In this document: positions 38,868 through 48,296 of the stretch, in pieces
Layout of the letters: each line of letters begins with the position of its first letter
Position numbering within the stretch: the first letter of the stretch is position 1
Assembly: GCF_000717875.1 (NCBI RefSeq)
Contig: NZ_JOCT01000011.1
Coordinates: 372,001-436,000, forward strand
Direction of reading: 5' to 3'
Length of the DNA: 64,000 nucleotides
From: Streptomyces sp. NRRL S-455
GTDB lineage: Bacteria > Actinomycetota > Actinomycetes > Streptomycetales > Streptomycetaceae
Translations under genes and position numbers: made by a program
Notes under the pieces: generated by a model
Told to the model about the DNA's origin: nothing
Seen by the model: only the letters and a program-made list of their open reading frames with translations
Databases searched by the model: none

Positions 38868-40916
38868 TCACTCCGCCTGGAGCACCAGCAGGGCCAGGTC
38901 GTCCGCCGGGGGCCGCGCCCCGAACTCGTGCACCAGCCGCTTGATCCGCTCGGCTATCAGCTCCGCGTCCAGCCCCGCGCACCCGGCCAGCGCCGCGGCC
39001 AGCCCGTCCTCGTCGTCGAACTGGCGGGAGCCCGAGCGGCGCTCGGTCACGCCGTCGGTGACGCAGAGGAGCGTGTCGCCGGAGCGCAGCTCGAAGGTGT
39101 CGCTGGTGTAGGTGGCGTCCTCGACGACGCCCAGGAGGGTCTGGGGCCGCGCGGCCGTGTGGACCTCTCCGCCGGCGCCGAGCAGCAGGGGCAGCGGGTG
39201 CCCGGCGGAGGCGACGGTGCAGCGGATGCCGCCGTCGAAGGGGACCAGTTCGCCGTACAGCAGGGACAGGAAGCGTGTCTGGGGTCCGTCGCCGGGCGGG
39301 GTCGGTCGCGCACCGGCCGCCACCAGCGCCCTGGCCGCGGCGTCGGCGGCCTCCGTGGCGTCGTCGAGCAGGAGCTGGTTGAGGCGGTCGAGGACGTCGG
39401 CGACCCGGTAGCCCTCGCGGGCCAGCAGCCGCAGCCAGGGCCGGGCCAGGCCGATCACGACGGCGGCCTCGGGGCCCTTGCCCTGGACGTCGCCGACGGC
39501 GAAGCACCAGCGGCCGTCGCCGGCCGGGAACAGGTCGTAGAAGTCGCCGCTGGGACCGCCCTTGTCGCACGGCTCGTAGACGAGGGCGCTGCGCACCCCG
39601 GGGATCTCGGCCACCGCGCCGGGCAGCAGTCCGCGCTGGAGGACGGCGCTGATGGTGGCCTGGCGGGCGTACTGGCGGGCGGCGCCGATGGCGAGGGCGA
39701 CGCGGCGGCTGAGGTCCTCGACGAGGCCGGTGATCTCGTCGGGGAAGCCGGCCGTCCCGGAGCGTCCGATGACGAGGGTGCCCAGGGGGCGTCCCCCGGC
39801 GACGAGCCGGTAGGCCAGGGCCGAGCCCTGCTCGCCTGGCGTGTCACCGAGCGCCTCGCCGGGCCACGGGTAGCCGACGGGCTCGGACCTCCCCTGCTCC
39901 CGGCCCCGCTCGAGCGGGGACATCCCCAGGGGGTCGGACAGGTGCGGTGGGTCCTTCTCCAGGGCGCTGCGCAGTTCCTCGATGCGGGACTCGCTGCCGT
40001 GCCAGACCCGGGCCAGCCGTGCCCCTCCTGCTCCGGCGCCGCTGCTCCAGCCGCCGGTGGCCTCGTCCTCCAGCCACACCGCGCACCAGTCGGCCAGCCG
40101 GGGCACGATCAGCTGCCCGGCCAGGGCGGCGACCAGGTCCTCGTCGAGTTGTCCGGCGAGCAGGTCGGAGGCCTCGGCGAGGAAGGACAGGGCGCCGCGG
40201 CCCAGCCAGGCACCGTCACGGCCGTCCCGTCCGCCGTGCCGCTCCCGCCAGTCCCGGTCGTACCAGTCGTGTACGTCCCGGCTGACGCGTACGGCCTCCT
40301 CCGCCTCCCCGCCCTCACCGGGCAACGGCTCCGGCGCCAGGATCTCCGCCACCCGCAGCCCGTGCGCCAGCGCCTGCTCACCGGCGTACGCCTCGATCTG
40401 CTCGCCCGCCTCGCACCCCGCGGCGGGCAACCGCGCCCACACCGTCTTCCGGCCCGTGCGGTACGTGATGCCCCAGGCCTCGGAGAGCGCGCCGACGAGC
40501 CGCAGCCCGCGCCCGTACTCCGGGATGTCGTGCGGCGTCTCCGTCTCGCCGCCGCGCGGCGCACGGGAGGGGTGGTGGTCGGAGACCTCGACGACGAGCG
40601 CGGTCGTGTCCCGGTCGTCGCCTTCCAGCCGGCACTCGAACTCGACGTCGGTCCCGGCGTGCACGACGGCGTTGGTGACGAGCTCGCTGACGACGAGCAG
40701 CGCGTCGTCGGCGAGGCGGTCGGTGAGGTGCTCGGCGCCGGGCAGGCCGAGTGCGGACCACTCGGCGAGTGCCGTCCGCACCAGGGCACGGGCGGAGCCC
40801 GGCGCGAGGGAGCTGCCGGACAGGGCGGTGTGCGCCCGCGCGGGCGCCTCGTAAGCGTGTGCAGGCGCCCCTGAGGCACGGGAAGCGGTCTCCCGTTGCG
40901 TCGGAATGGCCCCCAT
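38868..40916 (-). CDS. Multidomain SpoIIE-type PP2C phosphatase with HATPase and GAF regions
   Basis: A 682-aa regulatory protein. It has an N-terminal RsbW-like ATPase domain (about 35-170, N-box SELVTNAVVHAG, G-box YGRGLRLVGALSEAWG), a GAF-like middle (about 240-410) and a C-terminal SpoIIE/PP2C phosphatase (about 450-680, GDFYDLFPAGDGRW, FAVGDVQGKGPEAA, VTDGVTERR). Kinase and phosphatase activities in one chain could set the phosphorylation state of an anti-anti-sigma factor. The ATG at 40916 has GGGGAG well placed. It is divergent from a large hybrid kinase, 102 bp apart, a pairing that suggests a common signalling path. Confidence 0.88.
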   Translation of the reverse strand: MGAIPTQRETASRASGAPAHAYEAPARAHTALSGSSLAPGSARALVRTALAEWSALGLPGAEHLTDRLADDALLVVSELVTNAVVHAGTDVEFECRLEGDDRDTTALVVEVSDHHPSRAPRGGETETPHDIPEYGRGLRLVGALSEAWGITYRTGRKTVWARLPAAGCEAGEQIEAYAGEQALAHGLRVAEILAPEPLPGEGGEAEEAVRVSRDVHDWYDRDWRERHGGRDGRDGAWLGRGALSFLAEASDLLAGQLDEDLVAALAGQLIVPRLADWCAVWLEDEATGGWSSGAGAGGARLARVWHGSESRIEELRSALEKDPPHLSDPLGMSPLERGREQGRSEPVGYPWPGEALGDTPGEQGSALAYRLVAGGRPLGTLVIGRSGTAGFPDEITGLVEDLSRRVALAIGAARQYARQATISAVLQRGLLPGAVAEIPGVRSALVYEPCDKGGPSGDFYDLFPAGDGRWCFAVGDVQGKGPEAAVVIGLARPWLRLLAREGYRVADVLDRLNQLLLDDATEAADAAARALVAAGARPTPPGDGPQTRFLSLLYGELVPFDGGIRCTVASAGHPLPLLLGAGGEVHTAARPQTLLGVVEDATYTSDTFELRSGDTLLCVTDGVTERRSGSRQFDDEDGLAAALAGCAGLDAELIAERIKRLVHEFGARPPADDLALLVLQAE

Positions 40917-41018
40917 GGACAGCTCCCCGGGCAGTTCGTACGAATACGCCACAGTCGTTGCCGACAGAGTGACAGACTGGCCCCGCCCATAAGCGCCGAG
41001 TTACCGAAGTGGGCCGCC

Positions 41019-44000
41019 ATGAGTGAGAACAGCGCTCCCCCTGTGGTCGAAGACCGGCACGAAGACGGTCAGATTCGTGCATCCGATCTGCGTCCGCTGC
41101 TCGCCGCGATGACAGCCGCACGCGACGGCGAGTTCACCAAGCTGCCGGAAACCGGCCACGGAATGGTGGCCGAGCTCGCCGCGGTCTACAACCAGATCAT
41201 GGACCGCAGCCTCCACTTCACCACCGAGGTGCGGCGCGTGAGAAGGGAGCTGATACGGCACGGCCGGCTCGACGAGCGACTCTCGGCCAGTCCCGGGCAG
41301 GGGCTGTGGACGTCCCGCGTGAACGACGTGAACCAGTTGCTCGACGCCCTGGTCGCCCCGGCGGCGAACGCCACGCGGGTGCTCGACGCGGTGGCCGGCG
41401 GCGATCTGACCCAGCGGGTCGATCTGCACGACGGCACGCGGCAGTTACGCGGCGACATGCGTCACCTGGGCCGGGCCGTGAACACGATGGTGGACCAGCT
41501 CTCCCTGTTCACGGGCGAGGTGACGCGGGTGGCGCGCGAGGTCGGCACCGAGGGCCGGCTGGGAGGCCGGGCCAAGGTGCGGGGCCTTTCGGGCAGTTGG
41601 CGGGACGTGACCGAGGCGGTCAACACGATGGCGTCCCGGCTGACGGCGCAGGTGCGGGACATCGCGGCGGTGACGACGGCGGTGGCGCGCGGTGATCTGA
41701 CCCGCACGGTCACGGTGGAGGCGACCGGCGAGCTGCTGGAACTGAAGCTGACCGTGAACACGATGGTGGATCAGCTGTCCGCCTTCGCCGACGAGGTCAC
41801 GCGGGTGGCCCGTGAGGTCGGCACCGAGGGGCAGCTGGGCGGCCGGGCCCAGGTCCGCGGCGTCTCCGGCGTCTGGAAGGACCTCACCGACAACGTCAAC
41901 TTCATGGCGTCGAACCTGACCTCGCAGGTCCGCAACATCGCCCAGGTGACGACGGCCGTGGCCAACGGCGACCTGTCCCAGAAGATCACGGTGGACGCGC
42001 AGGGCGAGATCCTGGAGCTCAAGTCCACCATCAACACGATGGTCGACCAGCTGTCCGCCTTCGCCGACGAAGTCACCCGCGTCGCCCGCGAGGTCGGCAC
42101 CGAGGGCAACCTCGGCGGCCGGGCCCAGGTCCGGGGCGTCTCCGGCGTCTGGAAGGACCTCACCGACAACGTCAACTTCATGGCCGACAACCTCACCTCC
42201 CAGGTGCGGAACATCGCCCTCGTGTCCACGGCCGTCGCCCAGGGCGACCTCGGCAAGAAGATCACGGTGGAGGCCAAGGGCGAGATCCTGGAGCTGAAGA
42301 CGACCATCAACACGATGGTCGACCAGCTGTCCGCCTTCGCCGACGAAGTCACCCGCGTCGCCCGCGAGGTCGGCACCGAGGGCAACCTCGGCGGGCAGGC
42401 GCAGGTGCGCGGCGTCTCCGGCGTCTGGAAGGACCTCACCGACAACGTCAACTTCATGGCGCTGAACCTGACTTCGCAGGTCCGCAACATCGCCCAGGTC
42501 ACCACCGCGGTGGCCAACGGTGACCTGTCGAAGAAGATCACGGTCGACGCCCGCGGCGAGATCCTCGAACTGAAGGACACCGTCAACACGATGGTGGAGC
42601 AGTTGCGCGCCTTCGCCGACGAGGTGACCAGGGTCGCCCGGGAGGTCGGCACCGACGGCCGGCTCGGCGGGCGGGCCCAGGTGCTGGGCGTCTCCGGTGT
42701 CTGGCGGGACCTGACGGACAACGTCAACTCCATGGCCGACAACCTCACCTCCCAGGTGCGCAACATCGCCCAGGTCGCGACGGCCGTGGCGCAGGGCGAC
42801 CTGTCCCGGAAGATCGACGTGGACGCGCGGGGCGAGATCCTGGAGCTGAAGACGACCATCAACACGATGGTCGACACGCTGTCCTCCTTCTCCTCGGAGG
42901 TCACGCGCGTGGCCCGCGAGGTCGGCTCCGAGGGGCAGCTCGGCGGGCAGGCCAGAGTGGAGGGCGTCTACGGCACCTGGAAGCGCCTGACGACGAACGT
43001 CAACGAGCTCGCGCTGAACCTCACCACCCAGGTCCGGGCGATCGCCGAGGTCGCCTCCGCCGTGGCCCAGGGCGACATGTCCCGCTCGATCACCGTGGAG
43101 GCGCGCGGCGAGGTCGCCGAGCTGAAGGACAACATCAACCTGATGGTGGCCAACCTGCGCGAGACGACCCGCGCGAAGGACTGGCTTGAGTCCAATCTGG
43201 CGCGGCTGGCCGCCCTGATGCAGGGCCACCGCGACCTGATGGAGGTCGCCGACCTGATCCTGCGCGAGCTGACCCCGCTGGTGAACGCCCAGTACGGCGC
43301 GTTCTACCTGGCCGACCCGGAGGAGGCCGGAGCGACGGTTCCCACCAAGGGGCTGGCCTTCATCGCCGGCTACGGCGCCGCCCAGGACGCGACCGTCGAG
43401 ACCGGCGGCCTCCCCGTGCACGGCCTGGTCGCGCAGGCGGCCCGGGAGAAGAAGCGGATCCTGGTGGAGGGCGCCCCACCCGACTACATCAAGATCAACA
43501 GCGGGCTGGGGGAAGCCGCTCCCACCACGATCGTCATCATCCCGATCCTCTTCGAGGACAAGCTCCTCGGCGTCATCGAGCTGGCCTCGTTCTCCCGCTT
43601 CTCCGACGTGCACCTGGCGTTCTTCGACCAGTTCGTGAACACCATCGGTGTCGCCATCAACACGATCATCGCCAACTCACGCACGGAGTCCCTGCTCGGC
43701 GAGTCCCAGCGCCTCGCCAAGCAGTTGCAGGAGCGCTCGGACGAACTCCAGAAGCAGCAGGGCGAACTCCAGCGCTCCAACGCCGAACTGGAGGAGAAGG
43801 CCTCCCTGCTGGCGACGTCCTCCCAGTACAAGTCGGAGTTCCTGGCGAACATGTCGCACGAGCTGCGCACCCCGCTGAACTCCCTGCTGATCCTGGCCCG
43901 GCTGCTCTCCGACAACCCGGACGGCCATCTCTCCGACCAGGAGGTGCAGTTCGCGACGACGATCCACCGCTCGGGCTCGGACCTCCTCCAGCTGATCAAC

Positions 44001-45206
44001 GACATCCTGGACCTGTCGAAGATCGAGGCCGGCCGGATGGACGTACGCCCCAGGCGGCTCCCCCTCATCAAGCTGCTCGACTACGTCCACGCCACCTTCC
44101 GCCCCCTCACCATCGACCGTGGGCTCGCCTTCGAGGTGGCGGTCGGCGAGGACGTACCGCGCGAGATGTACTCGGACGAGCAGCGCCTGCAGCAGATCCT
44201 CCGCAACCTCCTCTCCAACGCGATCAAGTTCACCGCGACGGGCAAGGTCGAGCTGCGCGTGGACCGGGTGCAGGTCGCGGACCACCGATGGGGGTCCCAC
44301 CACGCGAGCGAGGTGGAGAGTCGGGATGTCCGGGACACCGACGATGTCATCGCGTTCGCCGTGTCCGACACGGGCATCGGTATCGCGCCGGAGAAACTCC
44401 CGGTGATCTTCGAGGCGTTCGCGCAGGCGGACGGCACCACCAACCGCAAGTACGGCGGCACCGGTCTCGGCCTGTCGATCAGCCGGGAGATCGCGGGCCT
44501 GCTCGGCGGCCGGATCGTCGCCGAGAGCGAACCCGGCAAGGGCTCCAGGTTCACCCTCTACGTCCCGGTCGTCAGCCCCGGTCACACGGTGCCGCAACCA
44601 CGCTCCGAGGAACGCCCCGAGCTCCCGCTGCCCCTCCAGCCGGCCGCCACCGGACCGTTCCCGGCCGCGGGTGACGCGGACGACACCTGGCCCTCGCCGA
44701 CCAGGCTGGAGGCATGGACGTCCGGCAGGCCGGGCCAGGTCCTGCCAGGGCGGCAGGTACTGATCGTGGACGACGACATCCGCAACGTCTTCGCCCTCAC
44801 CCACGTCCTGGGCCGGGTCGGCATGACCGTGCTGTACGCCGAGAACGGCCGGGAGGGTATCGAGACGCTGGAGCGCAGCGCCGAGATCGAACTGGTCCTG
44901 ATGGACATCATGATGCCGGAGATGGACGGCTACGAGACCATCTCCGCCATCCGCCGCGCCCCGCGCTGGGCGGACCTGCCCATCGTCGCACTGACGGCCA
45001 AGGCGATGCCCGGCGACCGCGAGAAGTCGATCGCGCGGGGCGCCAACGCCTATGTCCCCAAGCCGGTGGACGTCGACCGGCTGCTGACCGTCGTGTGCTC
45101 CCTCCTGGACCCGGAGGGCGCCGCAGCGGGCGGGGACCCGCGGCCCGACGGGCGGGCCGGTGCCGACCACCGGAGGGCCGACGGAGACGACTCCGGCCGC
45201 GACTGA
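41019..45206 (+). CDS. Soluble hybrid histidine kinase with HAMP array, GAF and receiver domains
   Basis: A 1395-aa protein with no transmembrane segment. After a short N-terminus come HAMP-type units: one early unit (about 95-150) and then six 92-residue repeats (about 155-706), each with [20 protein letters not shown] and [14 protein letters not shown] domain (about 730-880), a coiled coil and HisKA with H947 in [10 protein letters not shown] follow. HATPase_c (about 1060-1185, [11 protein letters not shown]) leads to a receiver with D1296 in [12 protein letters not shown]. The layout recalls fungal group III osmosensing kinases (Nik1/Os-1), where the HAMP array is the sensor. Its output partner is not adjacent. 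Confidence 0.93.
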   Translation: MSENSAPPVVEDRHEDGQIRASDLRPLLAAMTAARDGEFTKLPETGHGMVAELAAVYNQIMDRSLHFTTEVRRVRRELIRHGRLDERLSASPGQGLWTSRVNDVNQLLDALVAPAANATRVLDAVAGGDLTQRVDLHDGTRQLRGDMRHLGRAVNTMVDQLSLFTGEVTRVAREVGTEGRLGGRAKVRGLSGSWRDVTEAVNTMASRLTAQVRDIAAVTTAVARGDLTRTVTVEATGELLELKLTVNTMVDQLSAFADEVTRVAREVGTEGQLGGRAQVRGVSGVWKDLTDNVNFMASNLTSQVRNIAQVTTAVANGDLSQKITVDAQGEILELKSTINTMVDQLSAFADEVTRVAREVGTEGNLGGRAQVRGVSGVWKDLTDNVNFMADNLTSQVRNIALVSTAVAQGDLGKKITVEAKGEILELKTTINTMVDQLSAFADEVTRVAREVGTEGNLGGQAQVRGVSGVWKDLTDNVNFMALNLTSQVRNIAQVTTAVANGDLSKKITVDARGEILELKDTVNTMVEQLRAFADEVTRVAREVGTDGRLGGRAQVLGVSGVWRDLTDNVNSMADNLTSQVRNIAQVATAVAQGDLSRKIDVDARGEILELKTTINTMVDTLSSFSSEVTRVAREVGSEGQLGGQARVEGVYGTWKRLTTNVNELALNLTTQVRAIAEVASAVAQGDMSRSITVEARGEVAELKDNINLMVANLRETTRAKDWLESNLARLAALMQGHRDLMEVADLILRELTPLVNAQYGAFYLADPEEAGATVPTKGLAFIAGYGAAQDATVETGGLPVHGLVAQAAREKKRILVEGAPPDYIKINSGLGEAAPTTIVIIPILFEDKLLGVIELASFSRFSDVHLAFFDQFVNTIGVAINTIIANSRTESLLGESQRLAKQLQERSDELQKQQGELQRSNAELEEKASLLATSSQYKSEFLANMSHELRTPLNSLLILARLLSDNPDGHLSDQEVQFATTIHRSGSDLLQLINDILDLSKIEAGRMDVRPRRLPLIKLLDYVHATFRPLTIDRGLAFEVAVGEDVPREMYSDEQRLQQILRNLLSNAIKFTATGKVELRVDRVQVADHRWGSHHASEVESRDVRDTDDVIAFAVSDTGIGIAPEKLPVIFEAFAQADGTTNRKYGGTGLGLSISREIAGLLGGRIVAESEPGKGSRFTLYVPVVSPGHTVPQPRSEERPELPLPLQPAATGPFPAAGDADDTWPSPTRLEAWTSGRPGQVLPGRQVLIVDDDIRNVFALTHVLGRVGMTVLYAENGREGIETLERSAEIELVLMDIMMPEMDGYETISAIRRAPRWADLPIVALTAKAMPGDREKSIARGANAYVPKPVDVDRLLTVVCSLLDPEGAAAGGDPRPDGRAGADHRRADGDDSGRD
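41482..43137 (+). repeat. Six tandem 276-bp HAMP-coding repeats
   Basis: The unit boundary NTMVxxL recurs at about 41482, 41758, 42034, 42310, 42586 and 42862, exactly 276 bp apart, with the array ending near 43137. The middle units are nearly identical at the DNA level over long runs, so unit number could change by recombination. Confidence 0.9.
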
Positions 45207-45305
45207 GGCACCTTCATATGAGCGCTGAGTCAACGAGCGGCGAGCGCGCGGGAATCCTCCTGTTCGCCGTCGTGCTGAAGGAGATACGCCGCGTGCGGTG
45301 AGGAG

Positions 45306-45788
45306 TCACACGGCACCGGGGCCGACCGGGCCGGTTCCCTCGTCCGGTGCGGCGACACCGTCGCCGAAGGTGTTGTGGGAGGCGTTCGGACCGGCGACAC
45401 GGTTACTGTTCCCGCGCACGTGGACGTCACCGCCACCGGTTTCGGGCACCGGAGGCTGTCCGGCCGTGCCCGGAGACGGTGGTACGGGCCGCGCGGGTGG
45501 CAGCCGGTCACCGAAGTCGTTGTGGTGCGCCCCGGTCCCGGCGACACGGTTGCGGTCCCCCAGGACGGTCGTGGCACCGGCGTCTCTCCCAGCGATGCCG
45601 CGGTGGACGGCGAACCCGGACGCCGTCGCCACGACGGTGGCGAAACCGATGCACACCGCCCAGCGGTTCGCGCCCTCCTGGGGATGCCCGGCCCAGGCGC
45701 ACACCGCCCAGGCGAGGCCGACGGCCGCTAGGAAGGCCACCGCGGTGACACCGATATCGAGCCAGGTGCCCCATCGCCGCGTTGCCAT
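45306..45788 (-). CDS. Small two-helix membrane protein with two C-terminal GN-rich motifs
   Basis: A 160-aa protein of unknown family. Two hydrophobic helices (about 11-33 and 43-63) anchor it in the membrane. After them come two copies of one motif: residues 74-94 with GDRNRVAGTGAHHNDFGD, and 121-143 with GNSNRVAGPNASHNTFGD, separated by a Pro-rich linker. The same motif opens the divergent NACHT protein. The repeat spacing and Asn/Gly turns resemble short beta-solenoid or amyloid-forming motifs. ATG 45788 has GAGGAG five nt upstream. I infer a membrane-acting effector or adaptor partnered with the NACHT ATPase; this is unproven. Confidence 0.78.
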   Translation of the reverse strand: MATRRWGTWLDIGVTAVAFLAAVGLAWAVCAWAGHPQEGANRWAVCIGFATVVATASGFAVHRGIAGRDAGATTVLGDRNRVAGTGAHHNDFGDRLPPARPVPPSPGTAGQPPVPETGGGDVHVRGNSNRVAGPNASHNTFGDGVAAPDEGTGPVGPGAV

Positions 45789-46034
45789 GCAGTCTCCTCA
45801 CCTTGCCGAGCACACCTTCGAGCACCAGCATGCTCGAATCCAGCCGAGATGTAGAGAGATAACGTTGAAAACGACAAATTACGACCGTTGTTGTCATCTG
45901 TCTCTGTACTTCCGACAAACAGCCCTATGCTTCCGGAAACCGCTCGGCCGAAGGGCGACGCCATGCGCGTGGACGGTGACGACAACACCGTGGCGGGACC
46001 CGGGGCGCACCACAACGCGCTGGGCCCGAACGCG
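45360..46034. repeat. Shared 21-residue motif in three coding copies
   Basis: Coding copies lie at 45360-45428 and 45507-45569 (minus, small membrane protein) and at 45963-46034 (plus, NACHT protein residues 1-24). Consensus: V-x-G-D/N-x-N-x-V-A-G-T/P-G/N-A-x-H-N-x-F/L-G. Confidence 0.8.
45789..45962. promoter_or_regulatory. Divergent promoter region of the NACHT pair
   Basis: This 174-bp gap must hold both promoters. It contains a clearly A+T-richer stretch (about 45855-45905) than surrounding DNA. No consensus boxes can be fixed with confidence. Confidence 0.4.
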
Positions 46035-48218
46035 TCCGTCACGCACAACGAGTACAACTTCTATCCACCGGCACCGCCTGCCGACCGCCGCCGCTACCGG
46101 CGGCTCCTGCTGATCGTCACCGCCGAGCTCATCCTGATGGCCCCCCTCATCGCCCTGTCGCTTCGGCAGGGTTCCGGCCGTACGGTCGTGTCAATCGTGC
46201 TGGCCGTGGTACTCCTCGGATCGACGGCGATAGCCGTCTGGCTCAGGAACGCTGATGCGGGCGAGGGTCCGGCCATGGTCCACACGGGCAAGGAAGCAAC
46301 TGCACGCCGTCACCTGCTGGATGTCACCGAGCGGCTGTGGGTACGCGACGCCCTGCGGGATTCGCTGCGTTCGGCGGTGCGGCTGGAAGTCGGTCTCGGC
46401 GAACAACTGGGCGCCGTCAAGGACCCCTTCGGTTCGCCGACACTGCTGGACCTGGCCGACGGCGACCACCTGCCGGGCGGGACCCGGCTGAGCGACGTGA
46501 TGCGAGAGCAGTCGGACAACCGGCTGCTGGTGCTCGGCGACCCCGGAGCGGGGAAGACCACACACCTGCTCGAGCTGGCGGCGGACCAGGTGGGCGCCGC
46601 CCGCCGGGACGAAGGCGCTCCCGTTCCCCTCGTCCTGCTGCTGTCGACCTGGGTCGACGGGCCCGACGGGCTGGCCGGCTGGATCGCCGCGGAAGCCCGC
46701 CAGCGCTACACGATCGACACCGACCAGACGATGGCCTGGCTGGCCTCGGGATCGCTCATGCTGCTGCTGGACGGCCTCGACGAGGTCGACGAGACGCTGC
46801 GGGAGCGCTGCCTGACGTCCATCGAGGAGTTCTGCACGGACCCGCGTCACCGGGCGTGCGGCCTCGTCCTGACCAGCCGGACGCAGGAGTTCAGGGAACT
46901 CCGGCGCAAGCTGTCGGTCTCCGGAGCCGTACGTGTGCTGCCCCTGAGCGAGGAACAGATAGCCCACACCCTCGCGGAGGGCGGGCCCCAACTGGCGGCG
47001 CTGCGCCGGGCGGTGCAGGAGGAGCCGGCGCTGGCCGACCTGCTGACGACACCGCTCATGCTCGGCGTGGCTGTCCTGGCGTTCGCCCGGCTGGAGCCGG
47101 GAACCCCCTTGCCGAGCGGGGACTACCGGCATGCGCTCTTCGGGCTCTACGTCCATCAGATGCTCCACCGGGTACGGGCACTGCGGGCCTCCGCCGACCA
47201 GGCCGGCCATGCCGCGACCCTGGGCCCCGCCGACATCTATTTCCACCTCGTGTGGCTGGCGCGGCTGATGTCACGCCAGGGGCAGACGATCTTCTACCCC
47301 GATCTGCTGACCCCGGCCTGGCTGCCCGACCGTGATCCGCCCTGGCCCCTGACACCACGGCGCGGGCCTCGTGCCCGGATAGCCCGGTGGCTCGGCTGGG
47401 ACCACACCAGCACTGGCCTGGTCGGTGGCCGGCTGGCCGCGCTGGCAGGCGCGCTGGCCGGGGCGCCGCTCGGCGCACTGGTCCACGGTGTCACCGGGGC
47501 ACTGCTGGCCGCGCTCGGCGGAGCCCTGGTGCTGGGCAGCGTGGTCGCCCTGACGTTCGGAGTTCTGTTCCAGTCGCCCCTCGCCGAGCGCCTGTCCACA
47601 CCGGTGGTCGGCCACGACACGTACAACATCTACGCCGCGACCAGCTGGACCTGGTCCCCGGCGTCGGCTCTTCGTGGACTGGTCACCTGGGTGATTGTCG
47701 GCGCCGCCTTCGGGGGCGTCCTGATCACGGTCGGCGCCACGACCGCCGAGTGCCTCGCCGTGGCGGCCGGCCTGGGGTGCGGCGGTGTCCTCGCAGGAGG
47801 AAACGTGCCCGACCACGAGAACCCGCCGGCCGTCCGGGGAGGCGCGCTGGAGGCGTCCTTACGCCGGCTCGCCGTTCTTCTCCTCGTCCTCATCGCCCTC
47901 GTCCTGGCCGGGGCGATCGGCACGGCCGCGCTGGGCGGACCGTGGGACGCCCTGCTCGCCGCGCTGCCCGCCACCATGGCGTTCATGATGACCGCCGGGC
48001 CGGGGCGTGCCTGGCTGCGGCACCGCGCCGCCTCCTACGGTGCCAGGGTCTCCGGGCTGCTGCCGACCGATCTGGACCTGCTGCTGCGTTCCGGTGAGGA
48101 CAGGGTGCTGCTGCGGAGGGTGGGCGGCGGGTACATGTTCCTGCATCGCGACCTCCAGCAGTACCTGGAAGGCTGCCGGCCGGAACTCCCGGTGGCGTCG
48201 TTGCTGTCGGCGCCGTAG
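45963..48218 (+). CDS. Membrane-anchored NACHT/NLR-type STAND ATPase with N-terminal signalling motif
   Basis: A 751-aa signal-transduction ATPase. Residues 1-24 (GDDNTVAGPGAHHNALG) match the two motifs in the divergent small membrane protein, followed by NEYNFYPP. Two helices (about 47-69 and 74-94) precede the NACHT domain: Walker A GDPGAGKTT at 192-200, Walker B LLLDGLDEVD at 267-276, sensor-like LTSRTQEF at 303-310. The C-terminal part has about six more hydrophobic segments (488-680) and ends with FLHRDLQQYLE, seen after NACHT modules. There are no TPR, WD or LRR repeats. ATG 45963 has a GAAGGG. The adjacent motif-sharing gene suggests templated signalling, as in bacterial NLR-amyloid pairs. 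Confidence 0.85.
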   Translation: MRVDGDDNTVAGPGAHHNALGPNASVTHNEYNFYPPAPPADRRRYRRLLLIVTAELILMAPLIALSLRQGSGRTVVSIVLAVVLLGSTAIAVWLRNADAGEGPAMVHTGKEATARRHLLDVTERLWVRDALRDSLRSAVRLEVGLGEQLGAVKDPFGSPTLLDLADGDHLPGGTRLSDVMREQSDNRLLVLGDPGAGKTTHLLELAADQVGAARRDEGAPVPLVLLLSTWVDGPDGLAGWIAAEARQRYTIDTDQTMAWLASGSLMLLLDGLDEVDETLRERCLTSIEEFCTDPRHRACGLVLTSRTQEFRELRRKLSVSGAVRVLPLSEEQIAHTLAEGGPQLAALRRAVQEEPALADLLTTPLMLGVAVLAFARLEPGTPLPSGDYRHALFGLYVHQMLHRVRALRASADQAGHAATLGPADIYFHLVWLARLMSRQGQTIFYPDLLTPAWLPDRDPPWPLTPRRGPRARIARWLGWDHTSTGLVGGRLAALAGALAGAPLGALVHGVTGALLAALGGALVLGSVVALTFGVLFQSPLAERLSTPVVGHDTYNIYAATSWTWSPASALRGLVTWVIVGAAFGGVLITVGATTAECLAVAAGLGCGGVLAGGNVPDHENPPAVRGGALEASLRRLAVLLLVLIALVLAGAIGTAALGGPWDALLAALPATMAFMMTAGPGRAWLRHRAASYGARVSGLLPTDLDLLLRSGEDRVLLRRVGGGYMFLHRDLQQYLEGCRPELPVASLLSAP

Positions 48219-48252
48219 GCCGTGGCGGGAGTCGCCCGCGAGCCGGGACGCC

Positions 48253-48289
48253 GGTGCGGGCGGACCGCGCTCGGGGATCCGCCCGCACC
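48253..48289. terminator. Bidirectional terminator between NACHT and acyl-CoA ligase genes
   Basis: A perfect 12-bp stem (48253-48264 with 48278-48289) and 13-nt loop lie between the two convergent stop codons. Confidence 0.75.
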
Positions 48290-48296
48290 TCTGGGC

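Noticed and set aside
41482..43137. Regular repeats that might suggest a CRISPR or minisatellite
   Set aside because: The 276-bp period stays in frame and encodes HAMP units; no short repeat-spacer pattern is present.
45207..45305. Possible tiny gene (ATG near 45218) after the hybrid kinase
   Set aside because: No ribosome site, no conservation signal and only a short frame.
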